Positions 41,756 through 52,418 of a stretch of DNA of 64,000 nt are shown here, piece after piece (within the stretch, counting starts at the first letter, position 1; every line of letters begins with the position of its first letter). Source of the DNA: Proteus appendicitidis (GTDB lineage Bacteria; Pseudomonadota; Gammaproteobacteria; Enterobacterales; Enterobacteriaceae); contig NZ_CP127389.1 of the NCBI RefSeq assembly GCF_030271835.1, forward strand, positions 2,702,001-2,766,000, in the 5' to 3' direction. The notes below the pieces were generated by a model. The model did not search any database and had not been told where the DNA came from. It worked only from the letters and a program-made list of their open reading frames with translations. A program made the position numbers and the translations under genes.

Positions 41756-42670
41756 ATGAGAAAATTACGTATTGGTATGGTCGGTTTAGGATCAATTGCA
41801 CAAAAAGTTTATCTCCCTATTTTAAGCAAAGCTTCTAACTGGGAATTTATAGGCGCATTTTCACCCAATCAGGAAAAAGGAAATATAATTTGTACCGCTT
41901 ATCGTATCCCTTTATTCACTAGCTTAAGTGCTTTAGCCCAACAGTGTGATGCGATATTTGTACATAGCGCAACATCAAGTCATTTTGAAGTTATAGACTA
42001 TTTATTAAATGCAGATGTACATGTTTACGTTGATAAACCCTTAACAGAACATATTCACCAATCTGAAGCACTTATTGAACTTGCCGCTAAGAAAAATAAA
42101 AAGCTAATGGTGGGTTTTAACCGTCGCTTTGCACCTTTTTATCATCAGTTGAAACAAAATATTACACATCTTTCTTCTTTAAGAATTGATAAACATCGCT
42201 GTGATAGCGTCGGCCCTAAAGAGGCACGCTTTACCTTATTTGATGACTATTTACATGTTGTTGATACCGCGCTTTGGTTAGCGGGTTCAAACGCTGAATT
42301 ATTAAGTGGTAGTATTATCCAAACAAAAGAAAATGCACTGTTTTATGCTGAACACCATTTAAAAATCGATGATTGCTGGATAACAACATCAATGCATAGA
42401 AAAGCAGGAAGCCAGCAAGAACAAGTTATTGCCGTTGATGAAGATGCAATCCATCAAATTACAAATATGAATTTATGGCGCAGCGAAAGCAGAAATAAAC
42501 TCACTGAAAAACACCCAGAAAACTGGGACCCTATTTTATTACAACGGGGTTTTATTGGGGCGGTGGAACACTTTATTGAATGTGTGACGAATGATACAGA
42601 TCCATCGACAAGTGGAGAGCAAGCCATTGTTGCTCAACTTATGATAGAAAAAATGTTATCTAATCAATAA
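41756..42670 (+). CDS. mviM: Gfo/Idh/MocA-family oxidoreductase MviM (YceM)
   Basis: 304 residues (E. coli YceM/MviM 307). The Rossmann motif GMVGLGSIAQKVYLPIL is at 8-24; the family catalytic lysine lies in VHVYVDKPLTEHI near 93-105, and MVGFNRRFAPFY near 121. The C-terminal sheet domain includes DDYLHVVDTALWL near 162. It is a predicted NAD(P)-dependent sugar or sugar-alcohol dehydrogenase whose substrate is unknown; the mviM name comes from a virulence-associated Salmonella locus. In E. coli it lies near murJ, so it has moved in this genome. It ends at a terminator shared with der. Confidence 0.9.
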   Translation: MRKLRIGMVGLGSIAQKVYLPILSKASNWEFIGAFSPNQEKGNIICTAYRIPLFTSLSALAQQCDAIFVHSATSSHFEVIDYLLNADVHVYVDKPLTEHIHQSEALIELAAKKNKKLMVGFNRRFAPFYHQLKQNITHLSSLRIDKHRCDSVGPKEARFTLFDDYLHVVDTALWLAGSNAELLSGSIIQTKENALFYAEHHLKIDDCWITTSMHRKAGSQQEQVIAVDEDAIHQITNMNLWRSESRNKLTEKHPENWDPILLQRGFIGAVEHFIECVTNDTDPSTSGEQAIVAQLMIEKMLSNQ

Positions 42671-42683
42671 ATTCTAGGTATAA

Positions 42684-42726
42684 AAAAACTGAGTCCATTA
42701 TAAATTGAACTCAGTTTTTATTTTTA
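42684..42726. terminator. Bidirectional terminator between mviM and der
   Basis: AAAAACTGAGT / ACTCAGTTTTT stem with flanking A- and T-runs between the convergent genes. Confidence 0.85.
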
Positions 42727-42740
42727 GACGCTAAATTAAC

Positions 42741-44231
42741 TTATTTAGATTTCTTCAAGTGTGACATTAAACGCTTACGTTTACGCAACTGAGATTGTGT
42801 TAATTTATTTTTCTTATCCGCATAAGGGTTTTCACCCTCTTTAAATTGAATACGGATTGGCGTACCCATCACTTGCAGAGTACGGCGGAAATAGTTCATC
42901 AAATAGCGCTTATAGCTATCGGGTAAATCAGTGACCTGATTACCATGAATAACTACAACAGGTGGATTATAACCACCAGCATGTGCATATTTCATTTTTA
43001 CACGGCGTCCACGAACAATCGGTGGCTGATGATCATCTTCTGCCATCTTCATGATACGAGTGAGCATTGATGTGCCTACGCGACGCGTTGCACAGACATA
43101 AGCTTCTTGAATTGATTCAAAAAGATTACCCACGCCACTTCCATGTAATGCAGAAATAAAATGAACACGCGCAAAGTCAACAAAGCCCAGTTTAAGATCA
43201 AGCATGGCTTTTACTTGCTCGCGATCGTCTTGTGTCATGCCATCCCATTTATTGACAGCAATGACTAATGAACGACCCGCATTCAGGATATAACCTAATA
43301 ATGAAAGATCTTGGTCAGAAATACCTTCACGAGCATCAATAACCAACAATGCAACGTTAGAGTCTTCAATAGCTTGTAATGTTTTGATAACAGAGAATTT
43401 TTCTACTGTTTCTTTTACTTTACCGCGTTTACGAACACCCGCTGTATCGATGATGATATATTCTTTCTCATCACGTTCCATTGGGATATAGATACTGTCA
43501 CGGGTTGTACCTGGCATATCGTAAACAACCACACGATCTTCACCAAGCATACGGTTTGTCAGTGTTGATTTACCAACATTAGGACGACCAACAATCGCTA
43601 ATTTTACTGGTAATGTAGAAGGGTCAAAGTCGTCTTCTTCCTCTTCTAACGCTTGTGCTTCTTGTTCTGCTTCTAATGCAGCCCAATAAGCCGCATTTTC
43701 TTCTTCTTCAGTCAGCTCTAACTCTTCTTCCACCACTTTACCAGTAATTGGTAAGAGTGTTTGTTCAATCAATTGAGCAACACCACGACCATGAGATGCA
43801 GCGATTGGGAAGATTTCACCTAATCCTAAAGAGTAAAAATCAGCTAATGCAGTATCAATATCGATACCATCAGTTTTATTCGCAACTAAATACGTTTTTT
43901 TCTCAACACCACGAAGGTGTTTTGCAATACCTTGGTCTGCTGGCATCAAGCCCGCACGAGCATCAACTAAAAACAGTACGATATCGGCTTCTTGAATAGC
44001 CTGTAGCGATTGTGATGCCATATGGGTTTCAACACCCTCTTCAGCACCATCAATACCACCGGTATCAATAATAATAAATTCTTCGCCTTCTAACTCTGCT
44101 CGACCATATTTACGGTCACGGGTGAGTCCTGGAAAATCGGCAACTAATGCGTCTCTTGTGCGTGTTAGTCGATTAAATAACGTGGATTTACCCACGTTAG
44201 GGCGCCCTACTAAGGCAATAACGGGTATCAT
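42741..44231 (-). CDS. der: Ribosome-assembly GTPase Der (EngA)
   Basis: 496 residues with two tandem GTPase domains, the unique mark of Der: [14 protein letters not shown] near residue 10 with DFPGLTRD and NKTD, and [14 protein letters not shown] near 212 with [10 protein letters not shown] and NKWD. An acidic linker ([17 protein letters not shown], then EEEEDD) joins them, and a KH-like domain ends the protein with a basic tail ([13 protein letters not shown]). It is essential for 50S assembly. The ATG at 44231 is preceded by GAGG; an ATG five codons upstream is not needed. bamB is upstream, as in E. coli. Confidence 0.97.
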   Translation of the reverse strand: MIPVIALVGRPNVGKSTLFNRLTRTRDALVADFPGLTRDRKYGRAELEGEEFIIIDTGGIDGAEEGVETHMASQSLQAIQEADIVLFLVDARAGLMPADQGIAKHLRGVEKKTYLVANKTDGIDIDTALADFYSLGLGEIFPIAASHGRGVAQLIEQTLLPITGKVVEEELELTEEEENAAYWAALEAEQEAQALEEEEDDFDPSTLPVKLAIVGRPNVGKSTLTNRMLGEDRVVVYDMPGTTRDSIYIPMERDEKEYIIIDTAGVRKRGKVKETVEKFSVIKTLQAIEDSNVALLVIDAREGISDQDLSLLGYILNAGRSLVIAVNKWDGMTQDDREQVKAMLDLKLGFVDFARVHFISALHGSGVGNLFESIQEAYVCATRRVGTSMLTRIMKMAEDDHQPPIVRGRRVKMKYAHAGGYNPPVVVIHGNQVTDLPDSYKRYLMNYFRRTLQVMGTPIRIQFKEGENPYADKKNKLTQSQLRKRKRLMSHLKKSK

Positions 44232-44297
44232 TTTTTGATGCCTCATAAAAATACAATCACAAACCTAATTGTATTTTACATGTAATTACTAAAAAGA

Positions 44298-44326
44298 CGA
44301 AACGGCTCCTTTAAAGGAGCCGTAAA
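44298..44326. terminator. Perfect palindrome between bamB and der
   Basis: ACGGCTCCTTTAAAGGAGCCGT is a perfect 22-base palindrome; on the minus strand TTTCGTCTTTTT follows. It could terminate or attenuate transcription from bamB into der. Confidence 0.7.
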
Positions 44327-44350
44327 ATAAATAGATTTGTCAGCAACTAA

Positions 44351-45523
44351 TTACCGACTATAAAGATAAACCTTACCATCGCGAGCTTGGATCATCAGCT
44401 TATCTTGTACCGCTTGAGGGCGGCTTAATAAGCCTGAACTGTTCACTTGGTTTTGTGCAATAAATTTACCTGTGCTGGTATCAATCCAATGGAGATAACC
44501 TTCTGCGTCACCAACCACTAAATAGCCATCAAAAATAGCCGGAGCAGTTAAATTGCGATGCAATAAATCTTCTTGTGTCCATAATGTCACACCATCAGAT
44601 TTACGAACAGATAAAACTCTGTCATTTTGGTCAACAAGGTAAAGATTGTCACCCAACAGTACCATATCATTAACTGAGCCTAAATCACGTTTCCAAAGGA
44701 TTTGTCCAGAACGCATATCAAGGCTAACTAAATTACCGTTATACGCCATTGCATAAACAGTATTTTCATCAATAATCGGTGTGATATCCACATCATTTAA
44801 TCGGCTAATTTCAGTAGAGCCTTTAATTTGTGAAATATTTTGTTGCCAAATCAACTGTCCTTGAGAAAGAACAACTGCACTGACACGACCATTATCTGCA
44901 CCAATAATTGCTGCGCCATAAGCAACGGCAGGTGCAGACTCACCACGAAGAGATAATGATGGAGTGTCTAAGTTAATAGTCCAAGAAATCTCACCCGTTA
45001 ATAAGTCGAGTCCTTGCAACATACCATTACTGGTATGAATAAGGACTAAACCATCACTAACAACAGGTTTTGAAATGGCTTCACCAGCAACATCTGTTTC
45101 CCAATCAATGGAGCCATCTTCAGTGTTCAGTGCATATACTTTCGCTTTTTCAGTTCCCACAAAAATGCGAGTACCTGAAACTGTTAACCCACCAGAAAGT
45201 AATGCCGATTCATTAGATGAAAGAAAACCGGTTTTAATAGAAAGATCTTGCGACCAAATCTCTTTTCCTGTTTCTACATCTAATGCTTTAACTAAACCAT
45301 GGCGATCAGCGACATAAACAACCGCGCTATCCCATGTTGGTGACAAGTGAGAATAGTATTTACCAATACCATTTCCAACTGATTTGTCCCAAACAGCTCT
45401 AGGTGTAAATTGGCTTTGCACCTCAGGCAATGGAGACATTGTCACATTATCCTGTTCACTAGAACATCCTGCCAACAAAGCAGATGCTAGTAGACCAACC
45501 AGGAGAGTTTTACGCAGTTGCAT
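44351..45523 (-). CDS. bamB: Outer-membrane assembly lipoprotein BamB
   Basis: 390 residues (E. coli 392) with a lipoprotein signal ending LLAGC (Cys20). The mature part is an eight-bladed propeller of PQQ-type repeats: VYVADRHGLVKALDVETGKEIW, VYALNTEDGSIDW, LQGLDLLTGEISW, LVSLDMRSGQILW and VLSVRKSDGVTLW among others. BamB binds BamA and supports insertion of beta-barrel proteins. It lies between yfgM and der, 14 bases after yfgM. Confidence 0.96.
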   Translation of the reverse strand: MQLRKTLLVGLLASALLAGCSSEQDNVTMSPLPEVQSQFTPRAVWDKSVGNGIGKYYSHLSPTWDSAVVYVADRHGLVKALDVETGKEIWSQDLSIKTGFLSSNESALLSGGLTVSGTRIFVGTEKAKVYALNTEDGSIDWETDVAGEAISKPVVSDGLVLIHTSNGMLQGLDLLTGEISWTINLDTPSLSLRGESAPAVAYGAAIIGADNGRVSAVVLSQGQLIWQQNISQIKGSTEISRLNDVDITPIIDENTVYAMAYNGNLVSLDMRSGQILWKRDLGSVNDMVLLGDNLYLVDQNDRVLSVRKSDGVTLWTQEDLLHRNLTAPAIFDGYLVVGDAEGYLHWIDTSTGKFIAQNQVNSSGLLSRPQAVQDKLMIQARDGKVYLYSR

Positions 45524-45537
45524 GTCTGAAGATCCCT

Positions 45538-46158
45538 TTAATTGGATAAATTATTGAGTTTAAGTTCAACCAGTGAGCGAATAGCACCCGCATTTTCATC
45601 AGTTAATGCGCTACGATAGGCGGTTGTTGCACCTGCGTTATCGCCTTTTTTCGCTAAGACATCACCACGGATATAATTTTTCATTCCATTCCATGCTTTG
45701 CCTTTCACTTGCTCTAACGAAACTAAAGCAGCATCTGTTTTATCTAATGCTAATTGTACGCGAGCTAAACGAAGATTAAGCATATCTGCAAATGCATCAT
45801 TTTTTACTTTTGCCACAGCATTCGTTAGATGACGTTCACCACTGACCAAATCATTAGCATCGATAGCGATTTGCGCTAGCTCTAATGAAGCTAAAGCGCC
45901 ATAAATATCATTCGTTTCAGTAACAAATTTTTCAGCTAATGCAATATTTTCAGGCGTAGGCTTAGCAAGTGCCTCACTAACTGTTGCAAAAGCACCTGCA
46001 CTTTCTTGCAGACGATTTGTTTGATGTGATTGCCAATATTTCCAACCAAACACACCACCAAAACCAATAACAGCGGCTAAAACGATAGTTAAACCGTAGT
46101 TTTTAAAGAACTGTTTAATTGCATCAACTTGTTCGTTTTCGGTGCTATAAACTTCCAC
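45538..46158 (-). CDS. yfgM: Inner-membrane TPR protein YfgM
   Basis: 206 residues (E. coli YfgM 206). It begins MEVYSTENEQVDAIKQFFKNYG, then a single membrane helix (about 23-41, LTIVLAAVIGFGGVFGWKYW), and a periplasmic domain of tetratricopeptide-like helices. YfgM associates with PpiD and the SecYEG translocon and with periplasmic chaperones. It is 10 bases downstream of hisS and 14 upstream of bamB, part of the conserved hisS-yfgM-bamB-der series. Confidence 0.95.
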   Translation of the reverse strand: MEVYSTENEQVDAIKQFFKNYGLTIVLAAVIGFGGVFGWKYWQSHQTNRLQESAGAFATVSEALAKPTPENIALAEKFVTETNDIYGALASLELAQIAIDANDLVSGERHLTNAVAKVKNDAFADMLNLRLARVQLALDKTDAALVSLEQVKGKAWNGMKNYIRGDVLAKKGDNAGATTAYRSALTDENAGAIRSLVELKLNNLSN

Positions 46159-46168
46159 AAGTCTCTCC

Positions 46169-47452
46169 TTAACCTAATAACAGAGTCAATTGCTGAGCGA
46201 GTTCATTGCGAGCAACAATGGTTTGTTCCCCTGAACGCAAATCTTTCACTGCAACAGTGCCGGCATTAATTTCATCTTCGCCTAAAATCAGAGCAATTTT
46301 AGCGCCTTGTTTATCAGCACGTCCTAACTGCTTTTTAAAGTTACCATTACCATGATTCGTCATTAAACGTAATGTTGGTAATTGATCACGAATTTCTTCA
46401 GCCAGCATTAATGCTGCACTTTGGCTCTTCTCACCAAATGAAGCGAGGTAAACATCAGCGACATTAGTATCTGCAACAAATTCAGGGTTAACCGCTTGAA
46501 CTAATAAAATCATGCGCTCCATTCCCATCGCAAAACCAACTGCTGGGGTTGGATGTCCACCTAGTTGCTTCACAAGACCATCATAACGGCCACCAGCACA
46601 CACTGTTCCTTGTGAACCTAATGCGCTAGTCACCCACTCAAAAACAGTACGGTTATAATAGTCTAAACCACGAACTAAACGCTGATTAACGCGATATGTA
46701 ATACCAACAGCATCTAATAAGGCACAAAGACCATCAAAGTGCGCTCTTGATTCGTCATCAAGATAATCGAAAAGTTCAGGCGCATCATTCAATAAAGTCT
46801 GAATTTCTGGATTTTTTGAGTCTAAAACGCGTAATGGGTTAGAATACATACGACGTTTGCAGTCGTCATCCAACTTATCTACATGCTGCTCTAAGAAAGC
46901 AACTAACGCTTCACGATATTTAGCACGCGCTTCTAATGAACCAATAGAGTTAAGCTCTAATGTTACGTGTTCTGCAATACCTAACGCTTTCCACCAGCGC
47001 GCAGTTAGCATAATTAATTCCGCGTCAATATCTGGGCCTTGTAGACCAAAGACTTCTGCACCTAACTGGTGGAATTGACGATAACGACCTTTTTGAGGGC
47101 GCTCATAACGGAACATTGGTCCTAAATACCATAAACGTTGTTCTTGATTATAAAGCAAACCGTGCTCGATACCCGCACGAACACAACCCGCTGTATTTTC
47201 TGGGCGTAATGTCAGGCTTTGAGCATCTTCACCACGATCGGTAAAAGTATACATTTCTTTTTCAACAACATCGGTCACTTCACCAATTGCTCGCTGAAAT
47301 AGAGGGGTATGCTCTACGATAGGTGTTCTGATTTCACTAAAGCCGTAACCCGCTAAAATTTGTTTTAGCGTATTTTCAATTTTCTGCCATACACGAGTGT
47401 CAGCAGGTAGATAGTCGTTCATACCACGAATGGCTTGGATTTTTTGTGCCAC
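46169..47452 (-). CDS. hisS: Histidyl-tRNA synthetase
   Basis: 427 residues (E. coli 424). Class II motifs are clear: motif 2 [13 protein letters not shown] near 83 with [21 protein letters not shown] near 111, the histidine-specific [15 protein letters not shown] near 258 and AGGRYDGL near 286, motif 3 GFAMGMERM near 305, then the anticodon-binding domain (about 330-427). It charges tRNA-His. The start [16 protein letters not shown] is the expected one. Confidence 0.98.
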   Translation of the reverse strand: MAQKIQAIRGMNDYLPADTRVWQKIENTLKQILAGYGFSEIRTPIVEHTPLFQRAIGEVTDVVEKEMYTFTDRGEDAQSLTLRPENTAGCVRAGIEHGLLYNQEQRLWYLGPMFRYERPQKGRYRQFHQLGAEVFGLQGPDIDAELIMLTARWWKALGIAEHVTLELNSIGSLEARAKYREALVAFLEQHVDKLDDDCKRRMYSNPLRVLDSKNPEIQTLLNDAPELFDYLDDESRAHFDGLCALLDAVGITYRVNQRLVRGLDYYNRTVFEWVTSALGSQGTVCAGGRYDGLVKQLGGHPTPAVGFAMGMERMILLVQAVNPEFVADTNVADVYLASFGEKSQSAALMLAEEIRDQLPTLRLMTNHGNGNFKKQLGRADKQGAKIALILGEDEINAGTVAVKDLRSGEQTIVARNELAQQLTLLLG

Positions 47453-47535
47453 TTTTCTTCTCTAATAGTTATTAATTGATTGTTAGGCTGATTATAGAAG
47501 CGAAATCAATCAGTATTCAATGTGAAATCTATAGT

Positions 47536-47570
47536 AAAACTGGCTCATTGATTAATGAGCCAGTTTTTTG
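47536..47570. terminator. Hairpin between ispG and hisS
   Basis: AAAACTGGCTCATT / AATGAGCCAGTTTT, a 14-pair stem directly behind the ispG stop codon, with TTTTACTA on the minus strand. Confidence 0.75.
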
Positions 47571-47574
47571 AGTG

Positions 47575-48696
47575 TTATTTGTCCAATTGATTTATGTTTA
47601 TGCGCATACTGTCATCAAGCATTGATGCTTTAGCACGAATTTTTGCTTCTAATAAATCAATCATATTAACGTTATCAAGACGCTCTTTTTGTCTTACGCC
47701 ATCTTCATAAAAACCGCTGCGTGTTTTAGCGCCAGTTACACCTAACGTTGAAACTTCAGCTTCGCCCGGTCCATTAACAACACAACCAATGATAGAAACA
47801 TCCATAGGTGTGATGATATCTTCCAAACGTTGCTCTAATTCGTTGACTGTTCCGATAACATCAAATTCTTGACGGGAACAAGTTGGGCAAGCGATAAAGT
47901 TAATTCCACGAGAACGAATACGTAAGGATTTAAGAATATCAAAACCGACTTTAACTTCTTCAACGGGATCTGCAGCTAATGAGATCCTTAACGTATCACC
48001 GATACCTTCTGATAATAAGATCCCAAGACCAATCGCTGATTTAACCGATCCCGCTCTCGCGCCACCGGCTTCGGTGATCCCTAAGTGTAAAGGTTGATCA
48101 ATTTTTTTCGCTAATAAACGGTAAGAATCAACTGCAAGGAAAACATCTGAGGCTTTTACGCTGACTTTAAATTGTTCGAAATTCAGCTTATCAAGAATAT
48201 CGACATGACGCATTGCTGATTCAACTAACGCTTCTGGTGTCGGCTCGCCGTATTTCTCTTGAATATCTTTTTCAAGTGAACCACCGTTTACACCAATACG
48301 AATAGGAATATTGTTGTGACGAGCGCAATCAACAACTTGGCGAATACGTTCTTCACTACCAATATTACCCGGATTGATACGTAAACAATCAACACCATAT
48401 TCAGCGACTTTTAATGCGATACGGTAGTCAAAATGAATGTCAGCGACTAAAGGCACATTAACTTGTTGCTTAATTAATTTGAATGCTTCCGCAGCATCCA
48501 TTGTGGGTACAGAAACACGAACAATATCCACCCCAACACGTTCCAGAGATTTTATCTGGCGAACAGTCGCTTCTACGTCTGTCGTTCGTGTATTCGTCAT
48601 CGACTGTACCGCGATAGGAGCGCCATCGCCAACAGGTACATTGCCCACATAAATTCGTGTCGATTTGCGACGAATAATAGGTGATTCTTTATGCAT
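47575..48696 (-). CDS. ispG: 4-hydroxy-3-methylbut-2-enyl diphosphate synthase IspG (GcpE)
   Basis: 373 residues (E. coli 372). It catalyses the reductive ring opening of methylerythritol cyclodiphosphate in isoprenoid synthesis. The barrel domain includes [21 protein letters not shown] and [13 protein letters not shown]; the [4Fe-4S] ligands are in [13 protein letters not shown] near 270 and [11 protein letters not shown] near 303. It lies between rodZ and hisS, as in E. coli. Confidence 0.97.
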   Translation of the reverse strand: MHKESPIIRRKSTRIYVGNVPVGDGAPIAVQSMTNTRTTDVEATVRQIKSLERVGVDIVRVSVPTMDAAEAFKLIKQQVNVPLVADIHFDYRIALKVAEYGVDCLRINPGNIGSEERIRQVVDCARHNNIPIRIGVNGGSLEKDIQEKYGEPTPEALVESAMRHVDILDKLNFEQFKVSVKASDVFLAVDSYRLLAKKIDQPLHLGITEAGGARAGSVKSAIGLGILLSEGIGDTLRISLAADPVEEVKVGFDILKSLRIRSRGINFIACPTCSRQEFDVIGTVNELEQRLEDIITPMDVSIIGCVVNGPGEAEVSTLGVTGAKTRSGFYEDGVRQKERLDNVNMIDLLEAKIRAKASMLDDSMRININQLDK

Positions 48697-48743
48697 TGAT
48701 TAATTCTCCCATGCTTCCATGCTTGCTCAAATGTGTAGTCAGA

Positions 48744-49712
48744 TTAAGCGCTCGGTACTGTTATTTTTGCTATTTTTCCAGTAAAACGGCTTAAATCAAC
48801 AGATTCACCATTAAACTGTAAGCGAGTAACAGAAGGTGCGCCTATTTTTAGTTTATAAGGTTGCTCACCATCAAATTCCAAACGATCACCCGCTTTCTTA
48901 ATACCATTAAATAAGACTTTATTTTGAGCATTACGAACTTCTAACCAACATTCACCATCAAACATAAGAACCAATTGATTCGCAATAGCAGACGCTTCCG
49001 ATGAAGTGGATTCTTGTGCTGAATTTGCTCGAGAAGTTGTTGAAGTTGTTAGAGGTGATACTGGTAATGGAACCGTTCTCACTTCTGTTGGTGCTGGTGA
49101 CGTCGTTTCAGTCGTTGGCAATGTAGCGACATTATTCGCCTGATTATCAACTAATGGAGACGCAGGTACTTGTAAATTATCACCTTCAGATGTTGACGTA
49201 TTATCTAAGGTTGCTAAAGGAGAATCTATCGTATTGGTGTTTTCTTGTGTACTATTTTGCCCTATGTCTTGAGATGCCATAGAGACTAATTCTTGTTGAT
49301 CAGCCTGATGACCTTGCCACCACCAAACACCAACTAATGCAATCATCACAATCAAAATCACCCAAGTGATTTTCATCAGCCAGCCTTCACGTTTTTTATG
49401 ACGCTTACCTAATGAGTAATTTTGTGTGGTTGTCATTCTAATTTGTTTGACAGGAGCTTGTTGGTCGATAAAACCAAGGATGTCTTTTTCAGGAACGCCG
49501 ACTAACTTAGCGTAAGAACGCATGTATCCGCGTAAAAATGTGGGTGCAATATTAGAAGAAACAGAATCTGTTTCAATGTCGCGCACTGTTGATAACTTCA
49601 AACAAAGTCGATCAGCAACAGTTTGTTGTGTTAGCCCTACTTTTTCTCGTGCCTGACGTAAAAGTTGACCTGCTGTTAATTTCACTTCTTCGGTTTTGTT
49701 TTCAGTATTCAT
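48744..49712 (-). CDS. rodZ: Cell-shape protein RodZ
   Basis: 322 residues. An N-terminal helix-turn-helix (about 12-75, LLRQAREKVGLTQQTVADRLCLKLSTVRDIE) binds MreB rather than DNA. A basic juxtamembrane stretch and one membrane helix (about 108-130, ITWVILIVMIALVGVWWW) follow, then a Ser/Thr/Pro-rich periplasmic linker and a C-terminal beta domain (about 245-322). RodZ couples MreB to the elongation machinery. The ATG at 49712 is chosen because E. coli RodZ also begins MNTE; 20 in-frame codons upstream lack homology. Confidence 0.93.
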   Translation of the reverse strand: MNTENKTEEVKLTAGQLLRQAREKVGLTQQTVADRLCLKLSTVRDIETDSVSSNIAPTFLRGYMRSYAKLVGVPEKDILGFIDQQAPVKQIRMTTTQNYSLGKRHKKREGWLMKITWVILIVMIALVGVWWWQGHQADQQELVSMASQDIGQNSTQENTNTIDSPLATLDNTSTSEGDNLQVPASPLVDNQANNVATLPTTETTSPAPTEVRTVPLPVSPLTTSTTSRANSAQESTSSEASAIANQLVLMFDGECWLEVRNAQNKVLFNGIKKAGDRLEFDGEQPYKLKIGAPSVTRLQFNGESVDLSRFTGKIAKITVPSA

Positions 49713-49786
49713 TAGCAATCTAGGCACTGTGGCTATTGGATGTTTAACATTGATGAACTCGCAAAAGCACAAAGTACCTTAACGTA

Positions 49787-50221
49787 TCACCGCGAATTTT
49801 CTGATATTTTATTATCACTTTGCTGACAGACCAAATAATCTGGCGGTATATCCTCAATTAACACGCTATTATTGTTTAATAGTTTTTGTTCACAAAGGAA
49901 ATTACCATAAAGCCTTAATACATTAACATTTACTGGCTTCGAGTTCATCGCTAATTTGTAATAATCTAACGCTTGAATAGAATTTCCCAATAACTGCGAT
50001 GTTAATGCCATTCCTAAATTCGCATCTGGGTGATTTGGCATCACTGATAACACTTTTTGGAAATGATATTGCGCTATTTGATATTGTCTTTCAGCTAAAT
50101 AAGCATCACCTAATTGTAAACGTGTAGACACTGCAACACGTTCTTGATTGGCTGATGATTGACAACCGAGTGTCAATAGCATCAAGCCAATAGTGATAAC
50201 TACTGATGATATCCTTATCAT
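49787..50221 (-). CDS. Short TPR lipoprotein of the PilF/PilW type
   Basis: 144 residues with a lipoprotein signal ending LLTLGC (Cys20). Two to three tetratricopeptide units follow: RLQLGDAYLAERQYQIAQYHFQKVLSVMPNHPDANLGMALTSQLLGNSIQALDYYKLAM, and the start of another, YGNFLCEQ. PilF/PilW proteins of about 250 residues are pilotins for type IV pilus secretins; this one stops about 100 residues early, with an unrelated tail. GAGGAA is eight bases before the ATG. Location between rlmN and rodZ is where many gammaproteobacteria keep pilW. It may be a reduced pilotin with a changed role, or a remnant. Confidence 0.75.
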   Translation of the reverse strand: MIRISSVVITIGLMLLTLGCQSSANQERVAVSTRLQLGDAYLAERQYQIAQYHFQKVLSVMPNHPDANLGMALTSQLLGNSIQALDYYKLAMNSKPVNVNVLRLYGNFLCEQKLLNNNSVLIEDIPPDYLVCQQSDNKISENSR

Positions 50222-50309
50222 CGTTTTATTCCTCAAATATATTCGTCCTTGTTCTCTCTACATTGTAATTATGTAATACACTTCACAAAGAAAGAGATAT
50301 CCACCTGTA

Positions 50310-51491
50310 TCAGACTGCTTTTACTGAAATTAGTTCACCTTGTTGACGTTTTTTCAGTGTACGCTTTGTACGGTCAATAACATCACCAGCTAATTGTCCA
50401 CAAGCCGCATCAATATCATCACCACGGGTTTTACGTACAATCGTCGTGAAGCCATATTCCATTAATACTTTAGAGAAACGGTCAATACGGCTATTAGAAC
50501 TACGTCCATATGGCGCACCCGGGAACGGATTCCATGGAATTAAGTTAATTTTACACGGCGTGTCTTTTAAAAGCTCTGCTAATTGGTGAGCTTGATCTGT
50601 GCTGTCATTAATATGATCAAGCATGACATATTCAATCGTCACTCGCCCTTGGTTCGCGTTTGATTTAGCAATATAACGGCGAACACCTTCAAGAAACATT
50701 TCAATGTTGTATTTCTTGTTAATTGGAACGATTTCATCACGAATTTCATCAGTTGGAGCATGTAATGAAATAGCTAAAGCCACGTCAACAGCATCGCTTA
50801 ATTTATCTAATGCAGGCACAACACCTGATGTAGAAACAGTGACACGACGTTTAGATAAACCAAAACCAAAATCATCCATCATGATTTCAAGTGCTGGAAT
50901 AACATTATTTAAATTCAGTAATGGCTCGCCCATTCCCATCATTACAACGTTAGTAATAGGACGACGACCCGTCTCTTTTAATGAGCCAATAATTTTAGCT
51001 GCACGCCAAACTTGCCCAATAATTTCAGACACTTTCAAGTTACGGTTAAAACCTTGCTGTGCAGTTGAACAGAACTTGCACTCTAAAGCACAACCCACTT
51101 GCGAAGAAACACATAATGTTGCGCGATCATCTTCTGGAATGTACACAGTTTCTACTTGTTGATCGCCAACTTTAATTGCCCACTTAATCGTGCCATCTGT
51201 TGAACGTTGTTCTTCAGAAACTTCAGGTGCTTTGATTTCAGCAATTTCTTTTAATTTATTGCGCAACACCTTGTTGATATCTGTCATTTGATCAAAATCG
51301 TCATAACAGTAGTGGTACATCCACTTCATAATTTGGTCAGCACGGAAAGGTTTTTCGCCCATAGAGACAAAAAGCTCACGCATCTGTTTACGATTTAAAT
51401 CTAACAGATTAATTTTAGTTTTTTGATTCACAGTATTTTCTTTAGAAACAGCGACAGAAGCGCTTGGCGCTGGAGTGGTAGATTGGGTCAT
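50310..51491 (-). CDS. rlmN: Dual-specificity 23S rRNA/tRNA adenine-C2 methyltransferase RlmN
   Basis: 393 residues (E. coli 384). The radical SAM cluster ligands are Cys134, Cys138 and Cys141 in [15 protein letters not shown]. The C-terminal active-site Cys lies in [12 protein letters not shown]. It methylates A2503 of 23S rRNA and A37 of some tRNAs. The first 20 residues (Thr/Ser/Ala-rich) are longer than in E. coli, so an internal start is possible, but the MTQ start has GAGGCAATG in front. Confidence 0.96.
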   Translation of the reverse strand: MTQSTTPAPSASVAVSKENTVNQKTKINLLDLNRKQMRELFVSMGEKPFRADQIMKWMYHYCYDDFDQMTDINKVLRNKLKEIAEIKAPEVSEEQRSTDGTIKWAIKVGDQQVETVYIPEDDRATLCVSSQVGCALECKFCSTAQQGFNRNLKVSEIIGQVWRAAKIIGSLKETGRRPITNVVMMGMGEPLLNLNNVIPALEIMMDDFGFGLSKRRVTVSTSGVVPALDKLSDAVDVALAISLHAPTDEIRDEIVPINKKYNIEMFLEGVRRYIAKSNANQGRVTIEYVMLDHINDSTDQAHQLAELLKDTPCKINLIPWNPFPGAPYGRSSNSRIDRFSKVLMEYGFTTIVRKTRGDDIDAACGQLAGDVIDRTKRTLKKRQQGELISVKAV

Positions 51492-51576
51492 GACATTGCC
51501 TCGTTGTTACACTATGCGGCCTGCATTAGCATTGATGCTAATGGGATACTTATATATTTGTATAATTAAACAATAA

Positions 51577-51612
51577 TAAAAAACGCCCTGTTAATTATCA
51601 AACAGGGCGTCG
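51577..51612 (-). terminator. Intrinsic terminator of ndk
   Basis: ACGCCCTGTT / AACAGGGCGT stem; on the minus strand TTTTTTATTATTG follows. It lies about 36 bases after ndk. Confidence 0.88.
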
Positions 51613-51647
51613 CATTGTACTGTTTTTCGCGTAGAGATGCTAATAAA

Positions 51648-52073
51648 TTAGCGCGCGCAAACTTCGTTTTCAGTGAAGAAATATGCGATTTCACGAGCAG
51701 CAGAAGCTTCTGAATCTGAACCGTGTACCGCATTTTCAGTAAAGCTATCAGCGTAATCAGCACGTAATGTACCCGCTAATGCGTTGTCTGGGTTAGTTGC
51801 GCCCATCAGATCACGGTGACGTTGAATCGCATTTTCACCTTCTAACACTTGAACCATGATAGGGCCAGAAGTCATAAATTCAACTAAACCGTCAAAGAAA
51901 GGACGGCCTTTGTGTTCTTCATAAAAGCCTTCAGCTTGTTCGCGCGTTAAATGCAACATTTTAGCGCCAATGATGCTAAAACCTGCACTTTCAAAACGGT
52001 GATAGATAGCACCGATAACATTTTTTTTCACTGCGTTTGGTTTGATAATAGAAAATGTGCGCTGAATAGCCAT
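51648..52073 (-). CDS. ndk: Nucleoside diphosphate kinase
   Basis: 141 residues (E. coli 143). It equilibrates nucleoside triphosphate pools through a phosphohistidine. The active-site motif is NAVHGSDS near His117. The start [21 protein letters not shown] is canonical, with AGAGGTAAG in front. It precedes rlmN as in E. coli. Confidence 0.98.
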   Translation of the reverse strand: MAIQRTFSIIKPNAVKKNVIGAIYHRFESAGFSIIGAKMLHLTREQAEGFYEEHKGRPFFDGLVEFMTSGPIMVQVLEGENAIQRHRDLMGATNPDNALAGTLRADYADSFTENAVHGSDSEASAAREIAYFFTENEVCAR

Positions 52074-52418
52074 GTCTTACCTCTAAATTATTTTATTAAT
52101 GATAACTTTTGTTATCTCTTTTATCGCAGATCATGGAAAAACGAATCAAAAACCGCATTCCCTGCAAAAAATAGTGCTCGATTATAGGAGGATAAAAATG
52201 AATTGCACAGATTGAATATCCTTTTTTTTAAAAAAACTGTGGCAAAAAAGTTATAAATTATCGATCTAATCACATTTTTGACCTATTCCATGTTCAAACT
52301 TAAAAATTAAGAACAAAAAAGAACCAAAATGATACTCAATAAATAGTCTATTTATCTTTATTAAAAAGCCTATTTTAGTTAAAAATCACTCAGTTCTCGT
52401 TTATCTCATCTTTTTAGT
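52074..52418. other. Intergenic region between pbpC and ndk
   Basis: 345 AT-rich bases that carry the ndk promoter and the end of the pbpC transcript. I see no strong hairpin behind pbpC and no recognisable operator. Confidence 0.4.

Noticed and set aside
42741..44231. Acidic linker in Der as a novel insertion
   Set aside because: E. coli Der has a similar acidic linker between its two GTPase domains.
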